Origin: Nostoc sp. UHCC 0702
GTDB taxonomy: Bacteria > Cyanobacteriota > Cyanobacteriia > Cyanobacteriales > Nostocaceae
Assembly: GCA_017164015.1 (NCBI GenBank)
Contig: CP071065.1
Span: 1,243,409-1,307,408, forward strand
Direction of reading: 5' to 3'
DNA: 64,000 bases
The notes below the pieces were generated by a model. The model was not told the DNA's origin. It searched no databases and saw only the letters and a list, made by a program, of their open reading frames with translations. Positions 1 through 10,246 of this stretch are shown piece after piece. How positions within the stretch are numbered: the first letter of the stretch is position 1; every line of letters starts with the position of its first letter. The position numbers were made by a program, and so were the translations under genes.

Positions 1-305
1 ATCAGAAAGTCGCAAAATCCTGCTAGTCCAACTTTTGGTTCAACGTTAAATTCTTCTCCAGAAAAAAAACTGATTTCCCTGTTAAAAATTTTTCGGACTT
101 CAAACAATATTGGGCTGATAATTAATTCTGATCTAGCTTTCTCAGAACCCATGGCAATTGCTAACTGGATACTTTCTGCTAGAAATTCAGCCAGCAGAGG
201 ACTAGGTGATATTGATTCTATAGCAGGTAAAAATCGTCCGCCTTCTAGTAGGGTAAGGTTAAAGTCTTGTTTTACCTTTCTTAGAGAAAAATCTCTATAA
301 GACAT
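1..305 (-). CDS. Partial cyanobacterial hypothetical protein (5' part only)
   Basis: A minus-strand reading frame starts at ATG 305 (MSYRDFSLRKVKQDFNL) and runs off the left edge with no stop, giving about 101 residues. The plus strand is also open over 1-300, but the minus-strand product has the composition of a real protein. It matches the pattern of a widespread cyanobacterial family that I recall as beginning with KVK..F.LTL.E and continuing with FLAES.QLAIA.GSEKARSELII.PIL.E. Members of that family are often treated as possible PD-(D/E)XK-type nuclease-fold proteins; that part lies outside the window, so function is not established. The start is 57 bp downstream (in the minus direction) of the R3H gene's stop, with a 10-bp hairpin between the two genes. 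Confidence 0.7.
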   Translation of the reverse strand, partial: MSYRDFSLRKVKQDFNLTLLEGGRFLPAIESISPSPLLAEFLAESIQLAIAMGSEKARSELIISPILFEVRKIFNREISFFSGEEFNVEPKVGLAGFCDFL

Positions 306-324
306 AGGCTGTCTGTGGTGAATT

Positions 325-350
325 CCCCTCTCCTACTACAAGGAGAGGGG
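325..350. repeat. Perfect 10-bp hairpin between two minus-strand genes
   Basis: CCCCTCTCCT and AGGAGAGGGG form a perfect 10-bp stem with a 6-nt loop just after the stop of the 362-2086 gene. There is no T-run on either side, so it is not a canonical intrinsic terminator. It may still act as a transcript-end or processing hairpin, or be a small dispersed palindrome of the kind common in Nostoc intergenic DNA. Confidence 0.6.
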
Positions 351-361
351 TTAAGTTGAGA

Positions 362-2086
362 TTATGCCGGGTAAATCCGTAAACGCCGATTTGGTTCTTC
401 GCCAAAGCTGTGAGACTTCAGGCGATAGTGTTCTACCAACTCATGCTGCATTTTGCGTACTTGAGGAGAACGAGGTAATAACTCAACTGGCTGTCCTTTG
501 GGAATAACAATTTGCTCTACAGCAAGTCTAGCTTCTTCCAGGGCATCAATTTCATCATCGCTGCCACTGTGCAAAAACAGTTGCAATTCTCGATCATCGG
601 CAATTTCTGGATCGTCCATGTTCAGCAATCGCCGCAAACCACGGGTAATCTGGGGAATGGTGCTGGACTTAATCATGTGGATAGGCACATGACGGGCTTT
701 AGCCATTTGTCTTAATTTGGCGTGGTTTTTGACGTGCGATCGCAATGCCAAAATTGCATCAGCACTATCGATGTCTTTTGTCAATACCACAGGCAAAGAC
801 AACACATTGATTACCTGTTCGAGTTGGTGACGGCTAACGCCATAAGGGTAGATATGCAGTGGCAAATCTTCACCATTTGGCCCTGGCTGTCTGGTGGCAC
901 TAAAATCAATGGTTTCTGAGTAGTTGAAAGATTCATCCAGCAAGCGGTCAAACTCACTGCGTCCTGTAATCCTTTCTACAGGCGGCAGTGCTACCATTTG
1001 TCCAGATGAGCGCCAGCCGTTGGCCTGTCGTGGCGATGGTGAAGATTCCTCTGCAACCGTTAGGTGTCCACCGCGACCATTGACTACCGACAACTGCCGT
1101 GTAACTGAGACTTTGCCCTGCTCATCAACGGTTCTCGTTTGGGGGCTAGGCTGACGCCCTCTCAGCAGATTATCTACTGTGTCAGCAACGCTTTCATGAA
1201 CTACCCAACGCTGCCGTTCTAACATTTCCACAGCAATCTCGAAAGTCGGAGGAGCTTTACGTTCCAAAACAGTTTTTTGACTGCCACGGCGTCTCGCTTC
1301 GTCATCTCCCAAGGTTACAGCCTGGATACCCCCAACTAAATCAGCAAGGGTGGGGTTTTTGATTAGGTTTTCAATCTGGTTTCCGTGGGCAGTACCTACT
1401 AGTTGCACACCCCGTTCGGCAATGGTACGAGCAGCTAAAGCTTCGAGTTCCGTGCCAATTTCATCAATGACGATGACTTCTGGCATATGGTTTTCTACTG
1501 CTTCAATCATCACCTGATGCTGAAGTTCGGGGTGAGCCACTTGCATCCGCCTAGCGCGACCAATGGCGGGGTGAGCAACATCACCATCTCCAGCAATTTC
1601 GTTGGAGGTATCGATAATTACCACACGTTTATTCAATTCATCTGCTAAAACACGGGCAATTTCCCTTAAGGCAGTGGTTTTACCCACACCTGGACGCCCT
1701 AGCATCAGAATCGATTTACCAGTTTCTACCAAATCGCGGATCATGCCGATTGTGCCGAAGACCGCCCGACCAACGCGACAAGTTAAGCCAATAATCTTGC
1801 CACTACGGTTGCGGATGGCACTGATCCGATGCAAAGTTTGCTCAATTCCTGCCCGATTATCTCCGCCAAAGGTTCCTACTCGCTGAATACAATCATCTAT
1901 CTGTGCTTGAGTGACGGGTGTTTCGCTCAGATACTCAGCTTGATTAGGAAATCGAGCTTCTGGGCGACGACCCAAATCCAAGACCACTTCAACTAAACTA
2001 TCTCCTTTGGGATGATTCTCTAGTACTTGTCGCAGGTCTTGAGGCAAAATGTCTAATAACTTTTGGAGATCGTCTGTAATCGTCAT
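362..2086 (-). CDS. AAA+ ATPase with C-terminal R3H nucleic-acid-binding domain (Ycf45-like)
   Basis: A 574-residue protein if translation starts at ATG 2086 (MTITDDLQ). The frame stays open to 2173, but that would overlap ldpA and adds a low-quality N-terminus, so 2086 is preferred. Walker A is GRPGVGKTT near residue 130 and Walker B is VIVIDEIGTE. This core resembles the SpoIIIAA/Ycf45 ATPase family. The C-terminus has an R3H-type segment (RKMQHELVEHYRLKSHSFG), which binds single-stranded nucleic acid. In between lies a cyanobacterial alpha/beta region of unknown function. The protein is presumably cytosolic; its exact role is unknown. It lies directly downstream of ldpA on the same strand (50-bp gap), so the two may be co-transcribed. 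Confidence 0.88.
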   Translation of the reverse strand: MTITDDLQKLLDILPQDLRQVLENHPKGDSLVEVVLDLGRRPEARFPNQAEYLSETPVTQAQIDDCIQRVGTFGGDNRAGIEQTLHRISAIRNRSGKIIGLTCRVGRAVFGTIGMIRDLVETGKSILMLGRPGVGKTTALREIARVLADELNKRVVIIDTSNEIAGDGDVAHPAIGRARRMQVAHPELQHQVMIEAVENHMPEVIVIDEIGTELEALAARTIAERGVQLVGTAHGNQIENLIKNPTLADLVGGIQAVTLGDDEARRRGSQKTVLERKAPPTFEIAVEMLERQRWVVHESVADTVDNLLRGRQPSPQTRTVDEQGKVSVTRQLSVVNGRGGHLTVAEESSPSPRQANGWRSSGQMVALPPVERITGRSEFDRLLDESFNYSETIDFSATRQPGPNGEDLPLHIYPYGVSRHQLEQVINVLSLPVVLTKDIDSADAILALRSHVKNHAKLRQMAKARHVPIHMIKSSTIPQITRGLRRLLNMDDPEIADDRELQLFLHSGSDDEIDALEEARLAVEQIVIPKGQPVELLPRSPQVRKMQHELVEHYRLKSHSFGEEPNRRLRIYPA

Positions 2087-2135
2087 GCTTTCTATGGTGA
2101 CGTTTTTAGAGATAACGAACGAGCGATTAGCGTTC

Positions 2136-3299
2136 CTACTGTGACTTGAGCTGGGAAACGAGAGAATGGGCAAGTCCTACAGCTTGCCAAAGTAGTTCGG
2201 GTTTTTCTTCGAGGCGGACAGTCGCCTTGATACTATTGTTACTCACCTCCTTATTCTCCAGCTGATCGAGAATTGGTGACAGCAGTACACGGGCGTAGCT
2301 ACCGTAAGCAACTCCGGAGATGGAGGCAGGGGGGCAACAGTGCAGGGGGGCTGAGGGGAAGAATTCTTCCTTCTCCCCTGCTCCCCTGCTCCTCTGCTCC
2401 CCTGCTTTCAAGAGCAGTCCCATTGCTTTTAACTTAGCAACGGTATAGTTGTTAGTGCCGCCTGCTAACTGCACATATCCCGGTAGCTTTGCTGTCAAAA
2501 CTTTTTGCCCCAATTTAATGGCTGCATTAGTAGTGCCGTCTCCAATATCACCGCTCATGGGGCGACCATCGGTTTGCCAAATTATGGCACTACGACATGA
2601 CGGGGAAATTATGTCATAAATTGCACGGAGGTAGTCAATCATTCCCTCTCCATCAGGACAGCTGATGGCTACTACCTGAAGTTGGTCAGCCCATTGTGAA
2701 ATTACTTGCCATAATCGCTCAAATTCTGTCAACCGCCCTACTTTTGTGTGTATTTCTACGGCATTTACTGCCGTTGATATTACCAATGGCGCGATCGCTT
2801 CTGGCGTTGACATATATGAATTTGTATAAATTATATCGTATTTGCAAACTGGTATGCAACGACCGCAGCCATAGCATTTTTCAGATTCAACTCCTGAAAA
2901 GTCATCTTTTATACTGCTAAATACAATTGCTTGTGCTGGACAAATTTTTTCGCAAGGTCTGGGGCACTCACTGGGGCAGTCAGTAGAATTAAACTCTGCT
3001 TTGCGAAAATGGGGGTCTTCTCCATCATTTAAGCTGACCATCAAAAATGGCGAGTTACCTTTATAGCCAAAGCCTCGCTCTTGAGCATCTTGAGCTAGAT
3101 GTTTGGCAACTTGCAACGCTTCAGTGGCTGCTGCCATGACAGCTGGATCAGCTGCCACATCTATACAGTCAGCGCCCGCCAAAGTGTAGGCTAATGTTAA
3201 ACTTCTGACCGCAGGTAAGTGCTGGTAGCTGGCTCCGCAGATAAGCTTGAACCAGTGACCTTTTTTCAAGGATTGTAAAGGGGCGAACAGATCAGTCAC
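2136..3299 (-). CDS. ldpA: LdpA, Fe-S redox sensor of the circadian clock input
   Basis: A 387-residue protein with two 4Fe-4S cysteine clusters, CPSECPRPCEKICP near residue 109 and CYGCGRCIPVC near residue 142. The N-terminal LKKGHWFKLICGASYQHLP and the ISGVAYGSYARVLLSPIL block near the C-terminus are typical of cyanobacterial LdpA. In Synechococcus, LdpA senses redox state and feeds light information to the Kai clock. Oddity: about 25 residues (near 2322-2412, GEQRSRGAGEKEEFF...) are encoded by an in-frame copy of the GAGCAGGGGAGCAG dispersed repeat, placed between two conserved blocks. The frame is intact, so the protein is probably functional with an added loop. Confidence 0.9.
   Translation of the reverse strand: MTDLFAPLQSLKKGHWFKLICGASYQHLPAVRSLTLAYTLAGADCIDVAADPAVMAAATEALQVAKHLAQDAQERGFGYKGNSPFLMVSLNDGEDPHFRKAEFNSTDCPSECPRPCEKICPAQAIVFSSIKDDFSGVESEKCYGCGRCIPVCKYDIIYTNSYMSTPEAIAPLVISTAVNAVEIHTKVGRLTEFERLWQVISQWADQLQVVAISCPDGEGMIDYLRAIYDIISPSCRSAIIWQTDGRPMSGDIGDGTTNAAIKLGQKVLTAKLPGYVQLAGGTNNYTVAKLKAMGLLLKAGEQRSRGAGEKEEFFPSAPLHCCPPASISGVAYGSYARVLLSPILDQLENKEVSNNSIKATVRLEEKPELLWQAVGLAHSLVSQLKSQ
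2322..2412. repeat. Dispersed GC-skewed repeat embedded in the ldpA reading frame
   Basis: The plus strand reads ctcccctgctcccctgct followed by related units. The same motif occurs in intergenic DNA at 27131, 37250, 42071, 52924 and 61760. Here it lies inside ldpA without breaking the frame. Confidence 0.75.
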
Positions 3300-3494
3300 A
3301 TCTCTATTATGCTTTCATGGGACTGAAAATAGTAGTCTTTACTAGATAAAAAGTCTTGATTTCCTCATGCTCAGTTTTCAGTAGTCAAATTTTTACTTTG
3401 GGAATTGGCTATCAGCCTGATATTGCGAAAGATTCCGCGATCGCGCTTTGTAGGGTATTTATCGTTGTTTGTATATTAAGAAATATAAATTTTG

Positions 3495-3643
3495 TTCAGT
3501 TGTCAGTGGTCAGTGGTCAGTTGTCAGTTGCTAGCAGTCAGGAGGCAGAGTTATTTTTCCCCATCTTCCCCATCCCCCTCATCTCCCTCATCTCCCTCAT
3601 CTCCCCCACCTCCCCATCACCCCATCCCCCCACCTCCCCATCT
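3495..3643. repeat. Two short tandem repeat tracts (GTCAGTTGTCAGT and CCCTCATCTC types)
   Basis: From 3495 to about 3545, units of the GTCAGTGGTCAGTTGTCAG type recur. From about 3556 to 3643 there is a pyrimidine tract built of CCCCATC and CCCTCATCT units. The tract touches the stop codon of the REC-histidine kinase gene. The 3300-3494 part holds only the upstream region of ldpA; I see no gene in it. Confidence 0.75.
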
Positions 3644-3645
3644 TC

Positions 3646-5073
3646 CTACACAGGTGGTTCAATAGGAATTGCGATCGCAAACTCCGCTCCTTGTCCTGGA
3701 GATGAGGTGCAGGTGATCTGCCCTCGGTGTTTTTGCACGATAATTTGGTGGCTAATGGCTAATCCTAATCCGCTGCCTTGACCTACGGGTTTTGTGGTAA
3801 AAAATGGATCAAATAGACGCGACTGTAACGACTGATCTATGCCAGGGCCATTATCAGCGATCGTTATCTTCACAGTATGAAACTCTGTTAGTTCTGTACG
3901 AATCCGAATCTGCGGATTTGGGATTGGCATTTTTTTGTATTTGCTTTCATGCTCTAATGTCTTTTCATAAGCGGCTGCGCTAGTAGATTGACAACTGAAG
4001 GTCTGAGTTGTTTCAATTTCTTCTAAAGCATTAATGGTTGAAAGCTGATCCGATGCTTTATCTTCATATAACCCTCTCCTCTCCAAAGAATCGATGGCAT
4101 TATTTAATAAATGCATAAACACTTGGTTCAATTCACTTGCATAACAGGTAACTAGAGGCAAGTTACTATATTCTTTGACAATGGCAATAACTGGACGATC
4201 AGCTGTTTCTCGAAGTCGATGCTGTAGCATTATTAGAGTACTGTCGATACCTTCATGAATGTTCACCGACTTCATTTGTGCTTCATCATGCCTAGAGAAT
4301 TTTTGCAGCGCCAGTACAATTTGCCGAATGCGATCGGCTCCTCTAAACATTGCACCGATTAAATTTTGCAGGTCATTAATTACAAAATTAAAGTCTATAT
4401 CCTTAACTATTTTTTGAATTTTAGGTGTAGGTGGTGAATATTCCTGTTGATAAGCCTCGATGATATTAACTAATTCCTGCACATATTGACTGGCATATTG
4501 GAGATTGCCATAGATAAAACTAATGGGGTTATTAACTTCATGGGCAATCCCTGCAACTAATTGCCCTAGCGCCACCATCTTTTCGTTTTGAATCTGTTGA
4601 ACTTGAGCCGCTTTTAAATTATCAAGAGCCTCTTGCAATAATAAATTCTTCTCTTGAAGTTTTATTCGCAGTGAACGCAAATTAATTTGATTTTCAATTC
4701 TTAATATCACTTCTGCCCCATGAAAAGGTTTTGTAATATAATCTACACCACCAACATCAAAGGCTTTTACCTTATCTAAAACATCATCTAGGGCACTAAT
4801 AAAAATTACTGGAACTTCGCAAGTTTTTTCATCAGCTTTTAACTGTTGGCACACTTGATAGCCATTCATTCCTGGCATATTGATATCAAGTAAAATTAAG
4901 TCAGGCAAAAGCATTTTGCAAGCAGTTAATGCTATTTTACCATTTAAGGCTTTGCGAACTTCAAAACCTTGCATCGTTAACATTGCTGATAAAAGTCGCA
5001 AATTATCTGGCATATCATCAACTACTAAAATATTTCCTTTATAATTTGGATATTTATTTAAATGCATTTGCAA
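3646..5073 (-). CDS. Response-regulator/histidine kinase fusion (REC-HisKA-HATPase)
   Basis: A 475-residue soluble protein. An N-terminal receiver domain has the acidic pair D19-D20, phospho-acceptor D63 in LLDINMPGMNG, and the conserved Lys in YITKPF. A coiled linker (about 125-165) follows, then a dimerisation/H-box GIAHEVNNPISF and a HATPase_c domain with DNGPGID and GSGLGLAI boxes. The H-box form (HEVNNP) is that of the NtrB-like group. There is no membrane segment, so it is probably a cytosolic relay that receives phosphate and signals on. A low-complexity insert of about 45 residues lies between the N-box region and the D-box. It ends within the repeat tract next to its stop. It is the last gene of a three-gene minus-strand signalling cluster, 136 bp after the GGDEF-EAL gene. 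Confidence 0.9.
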   Translation of the reverse strand: MQMHLNKYPNYKGNILVVDDMPDNLRLLSAMLTMQGFEVRKALNGKIALTACKMLLPDLILLDINMPGMNGYQVCQQLKADEKTCEVPVIFISALDDVLDKVKAFDVGGVDYITKPFHGAEVILRIENQINLRSLRIKLQEKNLLLQEALDNLKAAQVQQIQNEKMVALGQLVAGIAHEVNNPISFIYGNLQYASQYVQELVNIIEAYQQEYSPPTPKIQKIVKDIDFNFVINDLQNLIGAMFRGADRIRQIVLALQKFSRHDEAQMKSVNIHEGIDSTLIMLQHRLRETADRPVIAIVKEYSNLPLVTCYASELNQVFMHLLNNAIDSLERRGLYEDKASDQLSTINALEEIETTQTFSCQSTSAAAYEKTLEHESKYKKMPIPNPQIRIRTELTEFHTVKITIADNGPGIDQSLQSRLFDPFFTTKPVGQGSGLGLAISHQIIVQKHRGQITCTSSPGQGAEFAIAIPIEPPV

Positions 5074-5209
5074 TCAAAATTTATGTTTATAATTCTAGTA
5101 GATAACACCCGCAGATTATCTAACTATATAGTCTAGTAATAAAATATTAGTTATGATGAATACAACTAAATATTTATCCATACTCTTGACTTCAGATGCT
5201 ACTTGAGCA

Positions 5210-7045
5210 TCACCACTGAGGCATTGAGGCAATAAAGTTAAGAACTAGTTTTTGTTCCAAGGGTTTAGAAAACAGAAATCCTTGAGCAAAATCGCATTTT
5301 AAACTTTTCAGTTGTTTTAATTGTTCTTGAGTTTCAACTCCTTCGGCGATTACAGTCATTCCCATTGATTCAGCAATACTAATCATGGCTGATACTAATC
5401 CCATATTCCCTTGATTATCTTGCATACGTTTGACAAAGGATTTATCAATTTTGAGTGCGTTTAAAGGAAAGCTGTGCAGATAACTCAAAGATGAATATCC
5501 TGTGCCAAAATCATCCATAATTAACTTGATTTTCCTTGATTTTAATTCTTGGAGAATTATTTTAATTGCATAGGTATTTTCCATGATGACACTCTCTGTA
5601 ATTTCCAATTCTAAGCAGGCTGGATTTACTTTAGTTTCATCAAGAATTTGATCAATCTCTGCTGTTAAATTGGCTTGGTAAAATAATCTTGCGCTCAAAT
5701 TTACACTGATAGTTAGGTTCTCCAGAGTTGGTGAGTGATTTTGCCAAATACGCAGTTGCTGGCAAGCTGACTGCAATACCCATATATTAATAGGATTAAT
5801 CAAACCTGTTTCTTCTGCTACAGGAATAAATTCTATGGGAGAAATCAGACCACGAACCGGATGTTGCCAGCGTACAAGTGCTTCAAATCCAGAGATTCTG
5901 CCTGTAGCTAGAGAAATAATTGGCTGATAATAAATAATAAATTCTTGTCGTTCAACAGCTCTACGCAAATCATTTTCTAATTCTAAAAGTTGGATTGCTT
6001 CCTGATACATAGCTGGGTCAAAAACATGATATCTGGCTCTTCCCAAAGCCTTAGCACGATACATTGCTGTGTCAGCATCACGCAATAAATATTCTGGCTC
6101 TTCGTAGTCTTTATTACCCCAACTAATGCCAATACTGGCACTCATGAAAACTTCATATCTAGATAATTTAAAACTTAATGAGAGCTGTTGTAAAATGCTT
6201 TCAGCAATTTTAATTGTAGAATTTATATCTGTCAAATTTTCTAAGATAATTCCAAATTCATCACCACCTAATCTTGCTAGAGTATCAACTGGTCTCAAGC
6301 AATCTTTGAGGCGATGACCAATGGCAATGAGTAATTCATCTCCTACCAAATGTCCTAGAGAATCATTCACAACTTTGAAGCGATCGCAATCTAAAAATAA
6401 AACAGCAAACTGATAATTTGAATCTTGCTTAGCACAATTGAGAGCTTTTTCGATTTCCCTAATAAACAAAACTCGGTTAGGTAAACCAGTGAGTGAATCA
6501 TGCAACGCTATATCTAGGAGTTTACTTTGTAATTGCCGGCGGTAAGTAATTTCTCCTTGGAGTTTTTGGAGGGCTTTTTCTAGTTCCCAAGTACGCTGTT
6601 TTACCCTTTGTTCTAATTGAGCATTTAGCGTTAAAATTTCAAGTCTTGCCGTCCTTAAGGCTATTTGATTTTGCACACGTACTAAAACTTCTTCAAATTC
6701 AAACGGTTTAGTAATATAATCTACTCCCCCTATTTTAAAACCTTTAACTTTGTCAAAAACATCATCTAAAGCACTAATAAAAATTATTGGGATATCGGCA
6801 GTCATATCCCACGCTTTAAAACGCTGACAAACTTCATAACCATCTACCTGCGGCATCATAATATCGAGTAATATTAGATCCGGTAATACTGTTTGACAAG
6901 CACTCAATGCCATTTGCCAGTTTAAAGCCTTGCGGACGTTATATCCTTCCCTTGTAAGGAGTGAAGACAAAACTCGCAAGTTGTCTACCATATCATCAAT
7001 TATCAAAATATCTTTTTTATAAAGGTCTAAGCGCTGGTAATTCAT
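5210..7045 (-). CDS. Response regulator with GGDEF and EAL domains (c-di-GMP turnover)
   Basis: A 611-residue protein with a REC domain at residues 10-125 ([25 protein letters not shown]), a coiled coil at about 130-170, and an intact GGDEF active site ([11 protein letters not shown], near 264). An EAL domain follows, with [10 protein letters not shown] near 388 and a downstream [11 protein letters not shown] loop. Both catalytic signatures are present, so it could synthesise cyclic-di-GMP, hydrolyse it, or both; the net activity cannot be read from sequence. Its ATG overlaps the stop of the upstream hybrid kinase (ATGA, 7042-7045). Translational coupling is therefore likely, and the kinase is the obvious phosphodonor candidate. 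Confidence 0.93.
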   Translation of the reverse strand: MNYQRLDLYKKDILIIDDMVDNLRVLSSLLTREGYNVRKALNWQMALSACQTVLPDLILLDIMMPQVDGYEVCQRFKAWDMTADIPIIFISALDDVFDKVKGFKIGGVDYITKPFEFEEVLVRVQNQIALRTARLEILTLNAQLEQRVKQRTWELEKALQKLQGEITYRRQLQSKLLDIALHDSLTGLPNRVLFIREIEKALNCAKQDSNYQFAVLFLDCDRFKVVNDSLGHLVGDELLIAIGHRLKDCLRPVDTLARLGGDEFGIILENLTDINSTIKIAESILQQLSLSFKLSRYEVFMSASIGISWGNKDYEEPEYLLRDADTAMYRAKALGRARYHVFDPAMYQEAIQLLELENDLRRAVERQEFIIYYQPIISLATGRISGFEALVRWQHPVRGLISPIEFIPVAEETGLINPINIWVLQSACQQLRIWQNHSPTLENLTISVNLSARLFYQANLTAEIDQILDETKVNPACLELEITESVIMENTYAIKIILQELKSRKIKLIMDDFGTGYSSLSYLHSFPLNALKIDKSFVKRMQDNQGNMGLVSAMISIAESMGMTVIAEGVETQEQLKQLKSLKCDFAQGFLFSKPLEQKLVLNFIASMPQW

Positions 7046-10000
7046 TCTGGGTCTATTCTTGTCAATTCCATAATTTTCTCAAACTGATAGTTGTTTGCTA
7101 GATCCTTGACAACTCGAAAAATTAAACTTTGATCTGACGGAATCTCCTGTAGTAGCTCTAGAATTAAGTCATCGCTACAACTTGCTGCTGCATGTCGTAA
7201 CTTTTTGAGCCACTCAGGCGACATCTGCAACAAAAGCCTTAAAATATCAGCTTCGTTGGGCATTGTCTCTATTTCTGAATTAACAGATGCTGTTGTGGCA
7301 GTTTCTACTTGGCTGATATATTTTACACCCAGATATTGGCTGATTGTTTCTAGTAAAATTTCTTGTGTAAACGGCTTGGGAATAAAATCATCGCAACCGG
7401 CTGATAAAATTTTTTGCCGTTCTTCTTCAAAGGCACTGGCAGTAAGAGCAATAATAATGGTCTGGGTATAGGGTAATGAGCATGACAAAGCCACTGTATT
7501 ACATGATGCATACTTACCAAGTTGCTTTAAGTAATTTTCAGTAGAAAAGCAAGTAGCATTATCACAACTCAGGTGACTGGCGTCTGGCTGTGCTGAGTTG
7601 TAGAAATCCGAAGGGTAACAATTTTCGTCATCGGGTAGCATGTCTTCTGTATGCTTACCCCTAACCTCAAGCCTAACTTCTGCGGCTTTAATCACCCTTG
7701 TGGCCTCGTAGCCATCCATAACAGGCATCCGCATATCCATAAAAATCAGATGTGGTTGCCATTCCAGCCATTGAGCGATCGCTTCTTGACCATTTGCGGC
7801 TTCCCGCACGATGAAGCCAATGGGTGACAGTAGTTTTACTAAAACCAAACGATTATCTGCTACATCATCAACTACCAAAATGCGGTATTCTTGTTGTTCT
7901 GGTGCTAAAGCAACAACTTGGCGTTGAGTTTGCTTTGTCTGAATTTCGCTAGACTTAGCCAGACCGATTTGAATATTAAAGGTAAATTTACTGCCCAAAC
8001 CCAAAACGCTGCTCACAGTAATATCTCCCCCCATCAGTTGCACGTATTTACGGCTAATTGCTAAGCCTAGGCCTGTTCCCTGTTGGGATTTTCTTCCGAT
8101 TTCAGTTTGCCCAAAAGGTTCAAAAATTAGGTCAATTTCTTGGGGAGAAATACCAGCACCAGTGTCTTGTACCTCGAAGATTAAGGATTGGGGAGCCACT
8201 GGGGTCTGTGGCTCTGCCCAACTGGAGCAAGTGGCGTCATTGGGCATTAGAGATTGGTTATTTTCCTTGTTCTCAGTCCCCATTACCCCTAATCCCCACC
8301 AGTCCCCAGTCCCCACTCTCACACGCAATGTCACACTACCACTATCAGTAAATTTGATGGCATTGCTCAGCAGATTGAGTAACACTTGGCGCAGTCGGCT
8401 TTCATCAGTTTGCACGTACTGAGGTATGTTAGGAGTATATTCAAATATCAATTTAATGCCTTTAGAAAGGGTACGGCTACGCAACATCTCTTCTAGGCTT
8501 TGCAAAAGGCGAATTAAATCAAAACTGCTGATATTCAATGTGGTTCTACCAGCTTCAATTTTGGATATTTCTAGAATATCGTTGATTAAGTTGAGCAGAT
8601 GCTCACCAGCACGATTAATAATTGCGAGATTTTCTTGATGTTCGCTGGATAGAGAATTGTCATGACTCATAACTTGGGCAAAACCGAGAATCGCGTTAAG
8701 TGGAGTACGCAATTCGTGGCTCATATTAGCAATAAATTCGCTTTTTGCTCGGTTTGCTTGCTCAGCTACCTGTTGTCTCTGTGTCGCAATTTTTTGAGAT
8801 TGAATCAGTTCTTTTTGAGTGGTTTGCAGTTGTTCTATTTTTGATAAGAGTTCTTGAATTTGTCGTTTTAATTTAGTTGTTATAATGCAATTATATTTTG
8901 ATAATCCTTTTTTTATATCAGGAAATTTTATAATATATAAATTAGCGATTTTCAGGTTAAATTTATCTAATAAATTAGATGAATTTTGTTCTGCATCTAA
9001 TTTGTTAGAGTTGGTAAATAATAATTTATAATGTATTTTTATTTTAGGATGCTTGACTTTTAAACAATCATTTTCTTTTTGTATTTGCTTTTTAAGCATA
9101 TTATAATTTTCAAATTTATTCGATTTAATTGAAAAAGATTTTTGAGGCAATTTATTGATTTCTTTAAATATCTTTTTTAACCAGATAAAAGTTAAAAATA
9201 CTAATTGCATAGTCAATAAAAAGACAAATATACATAACACTAAAATAGTGCAAATATAGGTATCAATATGTTCCATAAAATTGGCTTGGTGAATCACTAC
9301 CACAATCAACCAATCAATATTTAGGCCGTTATACCAACTTTTTATTTTTATACAATAACGTTCACTGGTATTAATAAAGCTTATTTTTGACTGAATAAAA
9401 ATGAACTTAATACTGTCAAAGTTTTGGATTGAATTATGCGTTTTTATACAAATTAAAAAATCTTTAATATCTAATATTAATAGTTTTTTATCCTGGTGAT
9501 TGATAACAGAGTAAAGTTGCTTACTATTAGCAAATAGAATTATGTAGTTACGCTCTAAAATCAGGTTTTTGATGAATTGTATAACTTGAAATTTGGCTAC
9601 AAAATTGCTTATTTTTGACAAAATTATATCTACACTAATCACCCTACAAAGCTGAAGAGTGATATCGTCAACAGGATAGCTAAAAGTTAAAAATAAAATG
9701 TATGGTTTATTTTGCCATTGATAAAGTTGATTCCAGACTGGTTTACTTAGTTTTTCTCCATCTGCATACCAAGCATTAAATTCATCTTTAGGGTTAGCAC
9801 AGTTGTGATCACCAATCTTAAAAACCGACATTTTTTTTTGCCAAAAGTAATTTACAAGGGTTTTTAAATCAGAAGACTTCAGTAAACTCAGATGAATTTT
9901 ATCCCACTTGATTTGATTAATTTGCGTAGAAGTTGTTAAATAGCTATCGAAGTACTGTTCAATGCGATCGCAGTTTTCGTTTTTTAACTGAATAGCAACC

Positions 10001-10194
10001 TTTTTTACTGCTTGATGTCTGCTTTTATACGAAAGATAACCTACCAATCCTACCGCCCCACCAATTTGTAATACAAAGACCACAATCATCACTGCTCTGA
10101 TGAAGACCTCAGTATAAACTTTGCCAATTAAGCGGTTGCGAGATTTGACAGGCTGAACTTTGGATAACATTGTAGTTTGATTTTTCCCCAACAC
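7042..10194 (-). CDS. Membrane hybrid sensor histidine kinase with C-terminal receiver
   Basis: A 1050-residue protein. TM1 lies near residues 33-56 and TM2 near 312-342, bracketing an extracytoplasmic sensor region of about 250 residues with no recognised domain. A coiled coil follows, then HisKA with [17 protein letters not shown] (phospho-acceptor His near 495) and HATPase_c with DTGAGIS and GTGLGLAI. The REC domain has [19 protein letters not shown] and FIPKPF. A low-complexity insert of about 60 residues interrupts the receiver before its LTASAF block. The sensor half is very rich in Lys, Asn and Ile and in AT compared with the kinase half, suggesting faster divergence. It heads the signalling operon and its stop overlaps the next start. 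An inverted repeat sits 25 bp upstream of its start. Confidence 0.92.
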   Translation of the reverse strand: MLGKNQTTMLSKVQPVKSRNRLIGKVYTEVFIRAVMIVVFVLQIGGAVGLVGYLSYKSRHQAVKKVAIQLKNENCDRIEQYFDSYLTTSTQINQIKWDKIHLSLLKSSDLKTLVNYFWQKKMSVFKIGDHNCANPKDEFNAWYADGEKLSKPVWNQLYQWQNKPYILFLTFSYPVDDITLQLCRVISVDIILSKISNFVAKFQVIQFIKNLILERNYIILFANSKQLYSVINHQDKKLLILDIKDFLICIKTHNSIQNFDSIKFIFIQSKISFINTSERYCIKIKSWYNGLNIDWLIVVVIHQANFMEHIDTYICTILVLCIFVFLLTMQLVFLTFIWLKKIFKEINKLPQKSFSIKSNKFENYNMLKKQIQKENDCLKVKHPKIKIHYKLLFTNSNKLDAEQNSSNLLDKFNLKIANLYIIKFPDIKKGLSKYNCIITTKLKRQIQELLSKIEQLQTTQKELIQSQKIATQRQQVAEQANRAKSEFIANMSHELRTPLNAILGFAQVMSHDNSLSSEHQENLAIINRAGEHLLNLINDILEISKIEAGRTTLNISSFDLIRLLQSLEEMLRSRTLSKGIKLIFEYTPNIPQYVQTDESRLRQVLLNLLSNAIKFTDSGSVTLRVRVGTGDWWGLGVMGTENKENNQSLMPNDATCSSWAEPQTPVAPQSLIFEVQDTGAGISPQEIDLIFEPFGQTEIGRKSQQGTGLGLAISRKYVQLMGGDITVSSVLGLGSKFTFNIQIGLAKSSEIQTKQTQRQVVALAPEQQEYRILVVDDVADNRLVLVKLLSPIGFIVREAANGQEAIAQWLEWQPHLIFMDMRMPVMDGYEATRVIKAAEVRLEVRGKHTEDMLPDDENCYPSDFYNSAQPDASHLSCDNATCFSTENYLKQLGKYASCNTVALSCSLPYTQTIIIALTASAFEEERQKILSAGCDDFIPKPFTQEILLETISQYLGVKYISQVETATTASVNSEIETMPNEADILRLLLQMSPEWLKKLRHAAASCSDDLILELLQEIPSDQSLIFRVVKDLANNYQFEKIMELTRIDPE

Positions 10195-10218
10195 TAAACT
10201 TAGGGAATTCAGGCTATA

Positions 10219-10246
10219 TTAGCTACTTTTAATACAAAGTAGCTAA
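10219..10246. promoter_or_regulatory. Inverted repeat upstream of the hybrid kinase operon
   Basis: TTAGCTACTTT and AAAGTAGCTAA form a perfect 11-bp inverted repeat with a 6-nt spacer, ending 25 bp upstream of the kinase ATG at 10194. Its position fits an operator or a leader hairpin; no known factor site is recognised. Confidence 0.45.

Noticed and set aside
1..300. Plus-strand open frame at the left edge
   Set aside because: The minus-strand frame has family-like sequence and a clear ATG; the plus frame is its shadow.
2087..2173. N-terminal extension of the R3H gene
   Set aside because: It would overlap ldpA by 38 bp, and the added residues are Ser/Arg-rich without family match.
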